The notes beneath the pieces are model-generated. The model ran no database searches. It was not told the DNA's origin and saw nothing but the letters and a program-made list of their open reading frames with translations. A stretch of DNA of 64,000 nt, taken from the NCBI GenBank assembly GCA_017429695.1, contig JAFROK010000049.1, positions 62,001-126,000 of the forward strand, given 5' to 3'. Source of the DNA: Clostridia bacterium. GTDB lineage: Bacteria; Bacillota; Clostridia; Christensenellales; Aristaeellaceae. Position 1 is the stretch's first letter. Each line of letters starts with the position of its first letter. Shown here one piece after another: positions 33,043 to 41,772 of the stretch. A program made the position numbers and the translations under genes.

Positions 33043-34344
33043 TTATTCTGCTTTGGTCACTTTTGTAATGTGCGGATTCGCGCCGTTGTACCAGTACAGG
33101 AAACCTTCCAGGTCGATCACATCGCCGACATTCAGCGCTTCCACCGCCTTGTAAACTTCGGTATCCTGGCCGCACAGGTAGAATTCCACGCAGAAATCAT
33201 AAACCTGTCCGTCTTTGGAAACCTTGAAATACAGGTCATCCGTTTTGTTTTCGGCATTCTTGTAGGCAAAGGCTGCGCCGGTTTCATCGTATGCTTCCAC
33301 GGTCATTCCCTTAAAGGCAACCAGTTCATTCTGGCAGCTGATCAGTTCTTCCGTGCCCAGCTTTTCTGTCACATCCTCCGCTTCCGCAATGAAAGGATCG
33401 CCTTCGATGAATTCGAACTCAGCGCCATCCGCGACCTCAATTTCGCCGGACCATTCCGCTTTATAGCCTTTGACCCGGATCGCCGTGCCAGGGACCAGCT
33501 TTTCGGCATCCTCTTCGGAACACTTCATATTATATAGGAAGTAAGCGCCGTCCGGACTCTGGGCATAAACGGTAATCTTCCCGTCCCACCAGCTCTGCGT
33601 AGCCTGTACCCAGGTCTCGATGACGACCGGATCATCCACGGCAGCCGCGGCGTATTCATCATGCGTCATCACCTGCGGTCCGGCCGCTTCATCAGCGTTT
33701 TCCTGAACAGCCTCTGCGCTTTCTTCCACCGTTTCAGCCGCATCATTCACAACGCCTTCCACAGCATCTTTCATTTCATCCGTTTTTTCGGCAACCGCTT
33801 CCACCGTATCGCTTACAGCATTCTCCGCCGTTTCTTTCACTTCTTCGGTCGTTTCGGCAATCGATTCCGCCGTATCATTCACAGCAGTCTCGATCGTATC
33901 CTTTACTTCTCCAACCGCGTCAGCAACCGTTTCCGCTGTATCGCTTGCAGCATTCTCCGCCGTTTCTTTCACTTCTTCGGCCGTTTCAGCAACCGTTTCC
34001 GTCGCATCCCCGATATCAAAACCCAACGCCTGGGCAAGACCCTGGATGGTTTCCTTTACCTCCTTGTTTTGTTCTGCAAGAGACGTGTTCTCTTTCTCAA
34101 GCTGTTCTGCCGATTCCTTGTAACTGTCCCTTTCCTTCTCAGCCGCCTCCAGCAATTTTGCGCTGTCCACCGCTTTGGCTTCTGCCTCATCCTTCGCTTT
34201 CTGCATAGCGGCGATGCCATCCTGAGCTTCCTGGTGTTTCTTTTCCAGATCGGCAGCGCGGTTGTTCGCGCCGATAAAAAGGATCAGGAACACGACAGTC
34301 AGGATCGCCAATGCCGCCAATGCCAGGTTTTTCCAATTTTTCAT
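33043..34344 (-). CDS. membrane-anchored coiled-coil protein with LEA-like repeats and OB-type C-terminus
   Basis: 433 residues in four parts: a membrane anchor (6-25, LALAALAILTVVFLILFI), a coiled coil (about 28-105, heptads rich in Glu/Lys), an acidic repetitive helical region (about 112-225) with units like EEVKETAENAASDTAETVAD repeated with variation about every 33 residues, and a ~200-residue C-terminal part with two beta-rich segments resembling OB folds ('PGTAIRVKGYKAEWSGEIEV', 'LNVGDVIDLEGFLYWYNG'). The bulk is likely outside the cell, where it could span the wall. No family recognised for the whole. GGGAGG precedes the ATG. Confidence 0.7.
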   Translation of the reverse strand: MKNWKNLALAALAILTVVFLILFIGANNRAADLEKKHQEAQDGIAAMQKAKDEAEAKAVDSAKLLEAAEKERDSYKESAEQLEKENTSLAEQNKEVKETIQGLAQALGFDIGDATETVAETAEEVKETAENAASDTAETVADAVGEVKDTIETAVNDTAESIAETTEEVKETAENAVSDTVEAVAEKTDEMKDAVEGVVNDAAETVEESAEAVQENADEAAGPQVMTHDEYAAAAVDDPVVIETWVQATQSWWDGKITVYAQSPDGAYFLYNMKCSEEDAEKLVPGTAIRVKGYKAEWSGEIEVADGAEFEFIEGDPFIAEAEDVTEKLGTEELISCQNELVAFKGMTVEAYDETGAAFAYKNAENKTDDLYFKVSKDGQVYDFCVEFYLCGQDTEVYKAVEALNVGDVIDLEGFLYWYNGANPHITKVTKAE

Positions 34345-34388
34345 TTTATTCTGCCTCCCGGTCCAGTATGGTTGTGGAGTTTTTTCTT

Positions 34389-34397
34389 ATTATAGCA
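34389..34397 (-). promoter_or_regulatory. extended -10 promoter of the coiled-coil gene
   Basis: Minus strand TGCTATAAT, 45 bases before the ATG; no good -35 at 17 bases, consistent with a TGN-type promoter. Confidence 0.55.
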
Positions 34398-34659
34398 TGA
34401 TTTTTTCCAAATGAACAGGGCATATTCCGTCTGTTTTTGTGCCTTCCGGTGCTGTGCACATTTTGCTTCTTCCTGCCATACAAAATACAGGGATAAGGAC
34501 AAAAGTTGAGCACAATTTATGGCGGTTGTTTTCTCAAAACTGTACATTTAGCCAGAAAAATCTGAACAACACCAAAAATCAGGTTTGTTTTTCAGATGCA
34601 TTTTTATGTCTGTTTATGGTATGAAAACGGCCAAAAAGTCCATATATCGCAAATTTTGA

Positions 34660-34688
34660 TTGACATATGAGCAATAAATGAGTAGATT
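34660..34688 (+). promoter_or_regulatory. promoter of the solute-binding protein gene
   Basis: TTGACA (34660-34665) and TAGATT (34683-34688) with a 17-base spacer; leader of about 75 bases. A TATAAT at 34707 has no -35 partner. Confidence 0.65.
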
Positions 34689-34768
34689 TAATCTGTACGG
34701 ACAATTTATAATGATCACAAACGAGCAGCCGTTGACTGCTCAAAATTAAATCATAGGGAGGATAAAAC

Positions 34769-36484
34769 ATGAGAAAGTTCCTGGCTGCACTGTTGGTACT
34801 CTGCATGGTTGCTTCCTTCGCGACGGCGTTCGCGGAAGCAAGAACCCTGACCCTCTTCAAAGGCGATCCCGGCGATCAGCCCACCGAAGACAACAAGATC
34901 TACAAGCTGATTGAGGAGAAGTTTGGTGTAAACTTCGGCATCACCTTCCTCACCGGCGACCTGGATGAGACCCTGGGCCTGAAGATCATCGGCAAGGACT
35001 ATCCGGATCTGTTTGACGGCGGCAACAGCGCAGACCTGATCATCCAGGGCGGCGCGCTGCGCAACCTGATGGAGTTCATCTCCCCCGAGAAGACCCCCAA
35101 CATCTGGAAGCACATCGAGCCCCAGAAGGCCCGCCTGATCGAAAAGGATGAGAACGGCAACGACGTGCTCTACATCATCCCGAACAACGGCCTGCTGGAA
35201 GACAGCCCCCAGATCGTTCTGAGCGTCGGCGGCCCCGCCTTCTTCGTTCAGAAGCAGGTTCTTGCCTGGGCTGACTATCCGGAAATCAACACCCTGAATG
35301 AGTACTTCGATCTGCTGGAGCGCTTCATCGCTTCCAACCCCACCGATGAGAACGGCACCCCCTACATCGGATTTGCCATCCTGTGCGAAGACTGGCGTCA
35401 TTTCTGCCTGATCAACCCCGTACAGCACCTGATGGGCCGTCCGAACGATGGTGAAGTTTACATCTGCGTGGAGCCGCAGAACTACGAAGTGACCGGCAAC
35501 GATCCTTCTGAAGAGTTCAAGACCGAAACCTTCATCGAGAAGCCCTACGCCAAAGCTTACTACAAGAAGCTGAACGAAGTGTATCAGGCCGGCCTGATCA
35601 AGTCCAGCACCTTCACCCTCAGCTACAACGACTACATCGCGGACATCTCCAACGGCATCGTCCTGGGCATGTTCGACCAGACCTGGGACTTCGGTTCCGG
35701 CACCTCTGCCCTGCTGGATGCCGGCAAGTATGACCGCACCTACGTCGCGCTGGACCTGGTATACGATCCGGAATATGTGAACGGCGTTGAAATCGAGCCC
35801 AACTACGTCAATGGTTCCCTGCCGAACGTCCGCCGCGGCTTCGGTATCTCCGTGACCGCCGAAGATCCGGAATTCATCATCAGCATGATCGAAGAAATGC
35901 TGTCTGATGAGTGGCAGATCATCTTCAACTGGGGTATTGAAGGCGAAGATTACTACGTGGAAGACGGCCGCCTGCTGATGACCGAAGAGCAGTATGCCAA
36001 CACCCAGGATGCTGCCTGGAAGCTCGCCAACAAGGCTGACGCTCTCTTCTCTTCCGCTCCCAAGAAGCAGGGCTACATCATGAACGACATCACCCTGTCC
36101 AGCGGCACCGTCATCAAGGCCGGCAACTGCTGGGAGCCCGGCAACCAGCCCGAAATCGTCTTCGGTCTGATGAACGACTATGACAAGGCCTTCCTGGCTG
36201 CTTACGGCTACCAGACCTGGGCTGACTTCGTGGAAGATCCGATCGAACTGGCTCCCTACGGCGAAGCTTGGCAGATCGACTACACGCCCGTTGAAACCGC
36301 TCACGACAACTTCCTGAAGGTTCAGGATGTCCGCCTGCCCGAGCTGATCATGTGCGATCCGGCTGAGTTCGACGCCAAGTGGGATGCTTTCGTTGAAGAA
36401 ATCAAGCCCTACTGCGACGAGTTCGGCGCCTACATGCAGGAAGCGGTTATCAAGGAAGCCCACAAGGTCCTCGATAACGAATAA
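34769..36484 (+). CDS. extracellular solute-binding protein of an LplABC-like ABC importer
   Basis: 571 residues with a signal peptide (MRKFLAALLVLCMVASFATA, cut near AFA-EART). There is a Cys in the signal sequence but no lipobox (residue before it is Leu), so the protein does not look lipidated. Mature part 'LTLFKGDPGDQPTEDNKIYK', 'FLTGDLDETLGLKIIGKDYPDL' and a C-terminal 'GYQTWADFVEDP' are typical of the large (500+ residue) LplA/YtcQ group that binds oligosaccharides. AGGGAGG precedes the ATG. Codon use is strongly biased (C-ending codons), indicating high expression. A terminator separates it from the permease genes. Confidence 0.9.
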   Translation: MRKFLAALLVLCMVASFATAFAEARTLTLFKGDPGDQPTEDNKIYKLIEEKFGVNFGITFLTGDLDETLGLKIIGKDYPDLFDGGNSADLIIQGGALRNLMEFISPEKTPNIWKHIEPQKARLIEKDENGNDVLYIIPNNGLLEDSPQIVLSVGGPAFFVQKQVLAWADYPEINTLNEYFDLLERFIASNPTDENGTPYIGFAILCEDWRHFCLINPVQHLMGRPNDGEVYICVEPQNYEVTGNDPSEEFKTETFIEKPYAKAYYKKLNEVYQAGLIKSSTFTLSYNDYIADISNGIVLGMFDQTWDFGSGTSALLDAGKYDRTYVALDLVYDPEYVNGVEIEPNYVNGSLPNVRRGFGISVTAEDPEFIISMIEEMLSDEWQIIFNWGIEGEDYYVEDGRLLMTEEQYANTQDAAWKLANKADALFSSAPKKQGYIMNDITLSSGTVIKAGNCWEPGNQPEIVFGLMNDYDKAFLAAYGYQTWADFVEDPIELAPYGEAWQIDYTPVETAHDNFLKVQDVRLPELIMCDPAEFDAKWDAFVEEIKPYCDEFGAYMQEAVIKEAHKVLDNE

Positions 36485-36507
36485 TTCCTTGTAAAACCAA
36501 ATCAGGT

Positions 36508-36543
36508 CAGAGGGGAGAGGGGCTCTCTCCCCTCTGATTTTTC
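36508..36543 (+). terminator. internal terminator between binding protein and permease genes
   Basis: CAGAGGGGAGA / TCTCCCCTCTG (36508-36518 with 36526-36536), 11 bp, followed by ATTTTTT. Leaky termination would give more binding protein than permease. Confidence 0.85.
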
Positions 36544-36560
36544 GGAAAGGGGTATTGGAC

Positions 36561-37550
36561 ATGACCAGTGTCACGAACGGCCTCGGAACGCAGAGGCCTC
36601 TGAACCGGAAAAAGGGAGGCTTTTTCAGCACGCTCGGCAAGCAGTGGCAGCTGATGCTGATGTCCGTGCCCATGCTGCTTTATGTGCTCCTTTTCAACTA
36701 TGCCCCCATGTGGGGCTGGGTCAACGCCTTCAAGGATATCAGTAAGGAACGGGGCACCTTGCAGCCTTTCCTGGACGGCACCGGCGCCGCCTCCTATGGA
36801 TTCAAAAACTTTACGGATCTGTTTGATCCCCTGAGTCAGCCCACGTTTGTTTCCAGCATCCGGAACACGATCGCCATGAGCATCATCAACCTGGTGTTCG
36901 GCACCGTATCCGCGATCATTCTGGCGCTCCTGCTGAATGAAGTCCGTAACAAGGCCTTCAAGCGGACCGTCCAGACCGTTACCTACCTGCCACACTTCCT
37001 GTCCATGGTAATCGTCGTCGGTATCGCGAAGATCATCTTCTCCAATGACGGCGTCATCACCGAGCTGCTGCACGGCATGGGTTTTGCGCCCCGGTCTGTG
37101 GACTGGCTCGGCACAAAGCAATATTTCTGGTGGATCGTCGGTGTGGTCAACGTTTGGAAGGAAGTCGGCTGGGGTACCATCATCTATATCTCCGCCATGA
37201 CCGGCATCGATCCCAGCCTGTACGAGGCGGCCGCCATTGACGGCGCCGGCCGCTTCCAGCGTATCCTGCACGTCACCCTCCCCGGCATCAAATCCACCTT
37301 TATCATCCTGCTGATTATGAATATCGGCCACCTGCTGGATACCGGTTTCGAAATCCAGTACCTGCTGGGACCGGAAATTATTAACGAAGTCAGATATACG
37401 ATCGACCTGTACGTCCTGGATTACGGCACGCAGAAAACCAATATCGGCCTGGCTACCGCCGCCGGTATCTTCAAGAGCGTCATCGCTGTGATCCTGCTCA
37501 CAGCCGCTAACCTCATCGCCAGGAAGCTCGGCGAAGACTCGCTGATGTGA
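36561..37550 (+). CDS. ABC importer permease, LplB-like
   Basis: 329 residues from the ATG with AAAGGGG eight bases upstream. Six membrane helices; N-terminal 'QLMLMSVPMLLYVLLFNYAPMWG' as in LplB/YtcP proteins, EAA loop 'SLYEAAAIDGAGRFQRILHVTLPGIK'. First of the two permease subunits; sequence conservation and context fit an oligosaccharide importer. No ATPase gene is nearby, so a shared MsmK-type ATPase elsewhere is expected. Confidence 0.93.
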   Translation: MTSVTNGLGTQRPLNRKKGGFFSTLGKQWQLMLMSVPMLLYVLLFNYAPMWGWVNAFKDISKERGTLQPFLDGTGAASYGFKNFTDLFDPLSQPTFVSSIRNTIAMSIINLVFGTVSAIILALLLNEVRNKAFKRTVQTVTYLPHFLSMVIVVGIAKIIFSNDGVITELLHGMGFAPRSVDWLGTKQYFWWIVGVVNVWKEVGWGTIIYISAMTGIDPSLYEAAAIDGAGRFQRILHVTLPGIKSTFIILLIMNIGHLLDTGFEIQYLLGPEIINEVRYTIDLYVLDYGTQKTNIGLATAAGIFKSVIAVILLTAANLIARKLGEDSLM

Positions 37551-37575
37551 CGACGGTGAAAGGAGGATAAACGTT

Positions 37576-40047
37576 ATGAGCAAAAAGATTAAGGCGGACG
37601 CACCGATCGAGTTCGAAAAAGATAAACGCGGCCTGAAGGATATCCCGGATACCCTGCGCCGCCACGCGCGGATGAGCAAGCGCCAGATCCGCTGGTCGCT
37701 GATCATCGCCGGCCTGCTGATTGTCCTGCTGGCGGCGGTGATGGCCGTGACTGATAAGCTGGCCACCGACCCGCTGGAAGCGTATGAAAGCGCCGAGCTC
37801 ATGAAAGAAGCCGCCGGCGCCGAATACGTCGACATTATTAACAAAAGTACCAGTATCAAGCTCCGGCCTTCTGAAAGCGGAGAACCCGTCATGCTGGACG
37901 GCCGGCGGCTGATCCTGCTGCGCCGTTCCGGCGTCACTGCGGACGATTACTGGTTCACCGTCGTAAATAAGACAGACATCGATAAAATCCACGGCCTGAA
38001 AAACAACGACACAAAGAGCCTCGACGAAGGCACAGCGGACATTATCCCCCTGGCCAGCGATGGGGACCGGATGCTCTTCGTTTTCAAAGCCCAGCAGGTC
38101 GATATCGACAACACCCTGGCCGCCTGGCCTGAGAATGCCGGATACACGCCGGAGTTCATCAGCTACAACAGCAAAGCCGCAGATTTCTTCACGGATACCG
38201 GTGCTGCTGAGGCGGACGAATCAAACGAATACTCCGTGTTGCTCCACCAGATGCTGAGCAAGTTCACCTTCATCCAGTATACGCTGAACGGTGGTTCATC
38301 TCAGCTCAGCCTTTTCCGGGGCACAGACGCGGACCTGAAAAAGGCGGATGACAACCTTTCCCGGCTCCAGATTATCCGGATCGTTTTCATCCTGCTGCTG
38401 GTCATCGCCCTCGGCGTTCTGGCCTATACCCTGAAAGCGCAGAAAATCCTGACCTTGGAAAAAGCGAAACAACGCCTGATCCGTCTGGTGGTGCTGTGCG
38501 TAGCAGGTGCGCTGACCGCCTGCCTGGTCTTCCTGACCATACAGATTTCCAATCAGAACGACGCGATGATCCGCATCAATCCCAGAATCTTCCCCTACGA
38601 AGTCGATCATTCGGAAAAGACCATGACCGTTGTGAATGACTTTGACCAGTTCGCAGCGGAAATACGGGAAAAGCCGGTCAACGCTCCCGCCCCGTCCGGT
38701 TACGACGATAAAACCAAAGAAGTCCTGTATGATGAAAATCCGGTCGTCGTCGATATCGGCGCGGTGAAATCGTATATTGAAACGGAAGAAAGCGAACGGG
38801 ACGGCACGGACGCCGGCGAAACCGAATCTTCTGCCGAAGAAGCCTCAGGCAGCGCCGCCAAAGGTGTTTCCGGTCTTGCGGACGGAGTTATTTCGTTCTA
38901 CTTTGAAACGAGCGATACCGATATCATCTGGACTCCCCTGATCCAGGCGGACAAGATCACGCAGGAAGAAGGCCTGAACCAAAATCCGTCCGTCCTGCGG
39001 AAAAAGAGCGGCGGCAGCGTCTCCTCCACCGTCGCGACCTTCATGCACGCCACGGTCGAAGATGCCGCGATTCCGGGCAGCAATTTTATCTGGCGGATCC
39101 TGCATTACGCAGCCCTGGCCCTGATCGTGGTGCTGTTCGTCACGCTCCTGTATTACTTCCGGTATGAGCGGGACCTGGGCTTCCCGATTATCAACACCAT
39201 CATCCTGATTGTGCTGATGATCATCACGCTCTATCCCGTGCTGAACACCGTAGCCTACTCCTTCTCCAGCGGCAACGCCGCCAGCCGGGGCAAGGTCGGT
39301 CTGATCCCGCAGGAATTCACCACCAAGAGTTACCGGGATATCCTGGACAGCTATATGCTCGGCGCCGGGTGGATTTCCATCTCCAAGACAATCATTACCA
39401 CGATCCTGAACCTGTTCTGGACCGGTATGCTGGCCTTCACCCTGACCCGGAAGGAATATAAACTTGGCAAGCCGATCACCCTGATCATGGTGCTGACCAT
39501 GTACGTGAACGCCGGCCTGATCCCGAACTTCCTGCTGATCAGCCAGACCCTGGGCCTGCGGAATACGTACTGGGTCTACATCATCCCGACGATGTACTCC
39601 TGCTTCAACATGATCATCATCCGGACCTATATTGCATCCCTGCCGGGCGAGCTGGTGGAATCCGCCCGGATCGACGGTGCCGGGGATATCCGGATCTACT
39701 GGCAGATCATCTTCCCGCTGTGCGCGCCGGTGCTGGCCACCGTGGCCCTGTTCATCGCGGTCGGCAGCTGGAACTCCTGGTTCGACACCATGCTGTATAA
39801 CGACAGCGTCAAGAGCCTGCATACCCTGCAATACGTGCTGAAGGGCAAGATCGCCACAGCCAGCATGACCGCCAGCCTGGCCCAGACCAGCTCCGCGGCT
39901 GCCACCGAGCTGGCCAAAACCACCGTCAACTCCCGGACCGTGCAGTGCGCTACCACCGTGGTTACCGCTCTGCCGATCCTGGTGGTCTATCCCTTCCTGC
40001 AGAAGTATTTTGTCACCGGTATGGCGCTGGGCAGCGTAAAGGGCTGA
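37576..40047 (+). CDS. ABC importer permease, LplC-like, with ~530-residue N-terminal extension
   Basis: 823 residues; ordinary LplC proteins are about 300. Residues 535-823 are a normal permease (EAA loop 'ESARIDGAGDIRIYWQIIFP', end 'KYFVTGMALGSVKG'). The extension contains helices near 40-58, 268-286, 302-323 and 507-527, and two large extracytoplasmic regions (about 62-265 and 326-506), the second with an acidic low-complexity stretch (ESERDGTDAGETESSAEE). No family is recognised in the extension. The reading frame is continuous with uniform codon use, so this is a fusion, not a sequencing artefact. AAAGGAGG precedes the ATG. Confidence 0.9.
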   Translation: MSKKIKADAPIEFEKDKRGLKDIPDTLRRHARMSKRQIRWSLIIAGLLIVLLAAVMAVTDKLATDPLEAYESAELMKEAAGAEYVDIINKSTSIKLRPSESGEPVMLDGRRLILLRRSGVTADDYWFTVVNKTDIDKIHGLKNNDTKSLDEGTADIIPLASDGDRMLFVFKAQQVDIDNTLAAWPENAGYTPEFISYNSKAADFFTDTGAAEADESNEYSVLLHQMLSKFTFIQYTLNGGSSQLSLFRGTDADLKKADDNLSRLQIIRIVFILLLVIALGVLAYTLKAQKILTLEKAKQRLIRLVVLCVAGALTACLVFLTIQISNQNDAMIRINPRIFPYEVDHSEKTMTVVNDFDQFAAEIREKPVNAPAPSGYDDKTKEVLYDENPVVVDIGAVKSYIETEESERDGTDAGETESSAEEASGSAAKGVSGLADGVISFYFETSDTDIIWTPLIQADKITQEEGLNQNPSVLRKKSGGSVSSTVATFMHATVEDAAIPGSNFIWRILHYAALALIVVLFVTLLYYFRYERDLGFPIINTIILIVLMIITLYPVLNTVAYSFSSGNAASRGKVGLIPQEFTTKSYRDILDSYMLGAGWISISKTIITTILNLFWTGMLAFTLTRKEYKLGKPITLIMVLTMYVNAGLIPNFLLISQTLGLRNTYWVYIIPTMYSCFNMIIIRTYIASLPGELVESARIDGAGDIRIYWQIIFPLCAPVLATVALFIAVGSWNSWFDTMLYNDSVKSLHTLQYVLKGKIATASMTASLAQTSSAAATELAKTTVNSRTVQCATTVVTALPILVVYPFLQKYFVTGMALGSVKG

Positions 40048-40086
40048 TATTCAAAAACACGTAACACGATGGAGGAGGTGAGAGAA

Positions 40087-41010
40087 GTGGCCGTACAGAC
40101 GATCATCCGGAACCAGCCGCGCAAAGCGCGCTTTCCGGACGGATTCCGCGTCATGCAGGGACAGCAGGAATTCATCACCTATCCGGATCACTCCTCCATC
40201 CGTGTCTGGCCCTCTGATGAAAGTTCCCATTTTGACGCGCATATCCATTCCGCGGTGGAGATTATCATGCCCAGCCAGGGCGTTTCCGTTGTCCGCCTGC
40301 CGGACCGGGAATACCATGTCAAAGCGGATGAGATCCTGATTATTCCCTCCAACACCCTGCATGAACTGAGCGAGGATGAGGATATTCTCCGTTATCTGAT
40401 CCTGTTTGAGCCGGCGCCGCTTTTCAGCCTGGTCGACATGCAGCAGGCCTATCTGGTTGCCCAGCATCCGATTTACCTGCAGGGCCAGTCTGAGATCCAC
40501 CGGGAAATCACATCATTGCTCCATGAACTGGTGGACTGCTATTTCCAGCAGCGGGCCATGTGGAACACCCGGTGTTATGCCTGTCTCCTGCAGGTCTACG
40601 CTCTCCTGGCAGAAGAATTCACCGCAAGTACCGCAGCCATAACAGAGGAAGATCGCCGGCTCATTGATCCGCAGATCATGAACATGGCTGTCAGCTATAT
40701 CGGTGAGCATTATATGGAGGAAATATCGCTGGAGCAGGTGGCTGCCTTTACCGGATATTCCAGATACTATTTCTCCCGGGCATTCAAGAATTACTTCGGT
40801 ATTTCCTACTCCAACTACCTGATGGTCAAACGGGTGAACGAAGCGGTAAACCTGCTCGTCAATACGGATAAGCCCATCGGGGAGGTTGCCACCGAAGCCG
40901 GCTTCGGAAGCATCGCCACCTTCAACCGCGTCTTCCGGAACCACAAAAACTGTACTCCCACTCGCTACCGCTCCCTGTACGGGCGCCAAAAAGGCAGCGA
41001 ACAAGATTAA
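40087..41010 (+). CDS. AraC-family transcriptional regulator of the importer
   Basis: 307 residues from GTG, preceded by GGAGGAGGTGA (40071-40081) at 5-7 bases; the upstream in-frame ATG at 40069 overlaps this site and lacks its own. N-terminal cupin ('HFDAHIHSAVEIIMPSQG', 'HVKADEILIIPSNTLHEL') binds an effector, C-terminal AraC HTH: 'ISLEQVAAFTGYSRYYFSRAF', 'PIGEVATEAGFGSIATFNRVF'. Placed directly after the permeases, it likely activates the solute-binding protein promoter in response to the sugar. Confidence 0.92.
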   Translation: MAVQTIIRNQPRKARFPDGFRVMQGQQEFITYPDHSSIRVWPSDESSHFDAHIHSAVEIIMPSQGVSVVRLPDREYHVKADEILIIPSNTLHELSEDEDILRYLILFEPAPLFSLVDMQQAYLVAQHPIYLQGQSEIHREITSLLHELVDCYFQQRAMWNTRCYACLLQVYALLAEEFTASTAAITEEDRRLIDPQIMNMAVSYIGEHYMEEISLEQVAAFTGYSRYYFSRAFKNYFGISYSNYLMVKRVNEAVNLLVNTDKPIGEVATEAGFGSIATFNRVFRNHKNCTPTRYRSLYGRQKGSEQD

Positions 41011-41038
41011 CCAGAACAGGCAGAAAGGAACTGAGAAA

Positions 41039-41662
41039 ATGGAAATGTTCAGAAAAGCGCTTGCCATGCTGCTCCTGATGGTTCTGGCCGCAGCCCTGCT
41101 GCCGGCCGCCGGCTTTGGTGAGGAAGAAGTAGAAGAAGCGGATTCGGCTTTCGAGGCCCTGCGGGTGTTGATGGAAACACAGTTCTCAGCGGATATCCCA
41201 GTCGCGAAAGGCGAGTCCTTTACGACTTTTGTGATTGACGACGATTATATCGCCAAGCGCGTTGCTGAAAATCCCAAGCGGAATAAGGAAAGCTCCTATA
41301 ACAAAACACCGGACGGCATTCTCTGCCAGATTCTGTTTGAAAACAAACAGAACAGCAAGCGAAAAGACGTCAAGGACCAGGACGGAAATCCCGTGCAGGA
41401 GTATAAAATTATCAACTCCGCCATCAACAGCAATTATGAATATGAGGCCGTCCGGTACAGCAACCTGACCACAGAGCAGATGCTCTATTACGCGTACCTG
41501 CTCAGCGCCAATTACAGCGACATCCAGGACAAGCTGCCCGCGGGCGAAACCTTCTCCCTCGTCATCAAATACGGGGAGAACCTCCTGCTGATCAACGACA
41601 AGGAAAGCGCGAAGGACTTCGCCGCGCACGTAATCGACGCCGTCGCCAAGCTCGCCGAATAA
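41039..41662 (+). CDS. small exported protein, unknown
   Basis: 207 residues with a signal peptide (MEMFRKALAMLLLMVLAAAL, cut near PAAGFG-EEE); no lipobox. The mature part is charged: 'IAKRVAENPKRNKESSYNKTP', 'RYSNLTTEQMLYYAYLLSANY', ending 'AKDFAAHVIDAVAKLAE'. I recognise no family. AAAGGA ten bases before the ATG. Last gene of the importer operon, followed by a strong terminator, so it may be an accessory surface protein of that system. Confidence 0.75.
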   Translation: MEMFRKALAMLLLMVLAAALLPAAGFGEEEVEEADSAFEALRVLMETQFSADIPVAKGESFTTFVIDDDYIAKRVAENPKRNKESSYNKTPDGILCQILFENKQNSKRKDVKDQDGNPVQEYKIINSAINSNYEYEAVRYSNLTTEQMLYYAYLLSANYSDIQDKLPAGETFSLVIKYGENLLLINDKESAKDFAAHVIDAVAKLAE

Positions 41663-41685
41663 CCCTCCCCCCCAAAACTTCCCGA

Positions 41686-41720
41686 GGGGCTGTGATCAAA
41701 CTCACAGCCCCCCCGTTTTT
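41686..41720 (+). terminator. terminator of the importer operon
   Basis: GGGGCTGTGA / TCACAGCCCC (41686-41695 with 41702-41711), 10-bp perfect stem, then GTTTTT. Confidence 0.9.
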
Positions 41721-41730
41721 ATCTATTCCC

Positions 41731-41772
41731 CTAACCACTATCTTCTAATTCCTGACTCCTCATTTCTCACTT
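41731..41772. repeat. degenerate heptamer repeat, array C
   Basis: Six in-register 7-base units CTAACCA, CTATCTT, CTAATTC, CTGACTC, CTCATTT, CTCACTT, ending at the stop codon of ddh. Confidence 0.8.

Larger units (their letters stand above)
34345..34768. other. 424-base intergenic region between divergent genes
   Basis: AT-rich. It holds the extended -10 of the minus-strand gene, the TTGACA promoter of the solute-binding protein gene, and a small hairpin GAGCAG/CTGCTC (34723-34728 with 34736-34741) in the latter's leader. Between about 34400 and 34640 I see no gene, only AT-rich sequence with imperfect inverted repeats (e.g. ATCTGA...TCAGAT around 34558-34596). Confidence 0.7.

Noticed and set aside
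34769-34835. Lipoprotein signal in the solute-binding protein
   Set aside because: The only Cys follows Val-Leu, not a lipobox [LVI][ASTVI][GAS]C.
34751-36673. 640-codon open frame on the minus strand opposite the solute-binding protein gene
   Set aside because: Shadow caused by strongly biased codons of a highly expressed gene.
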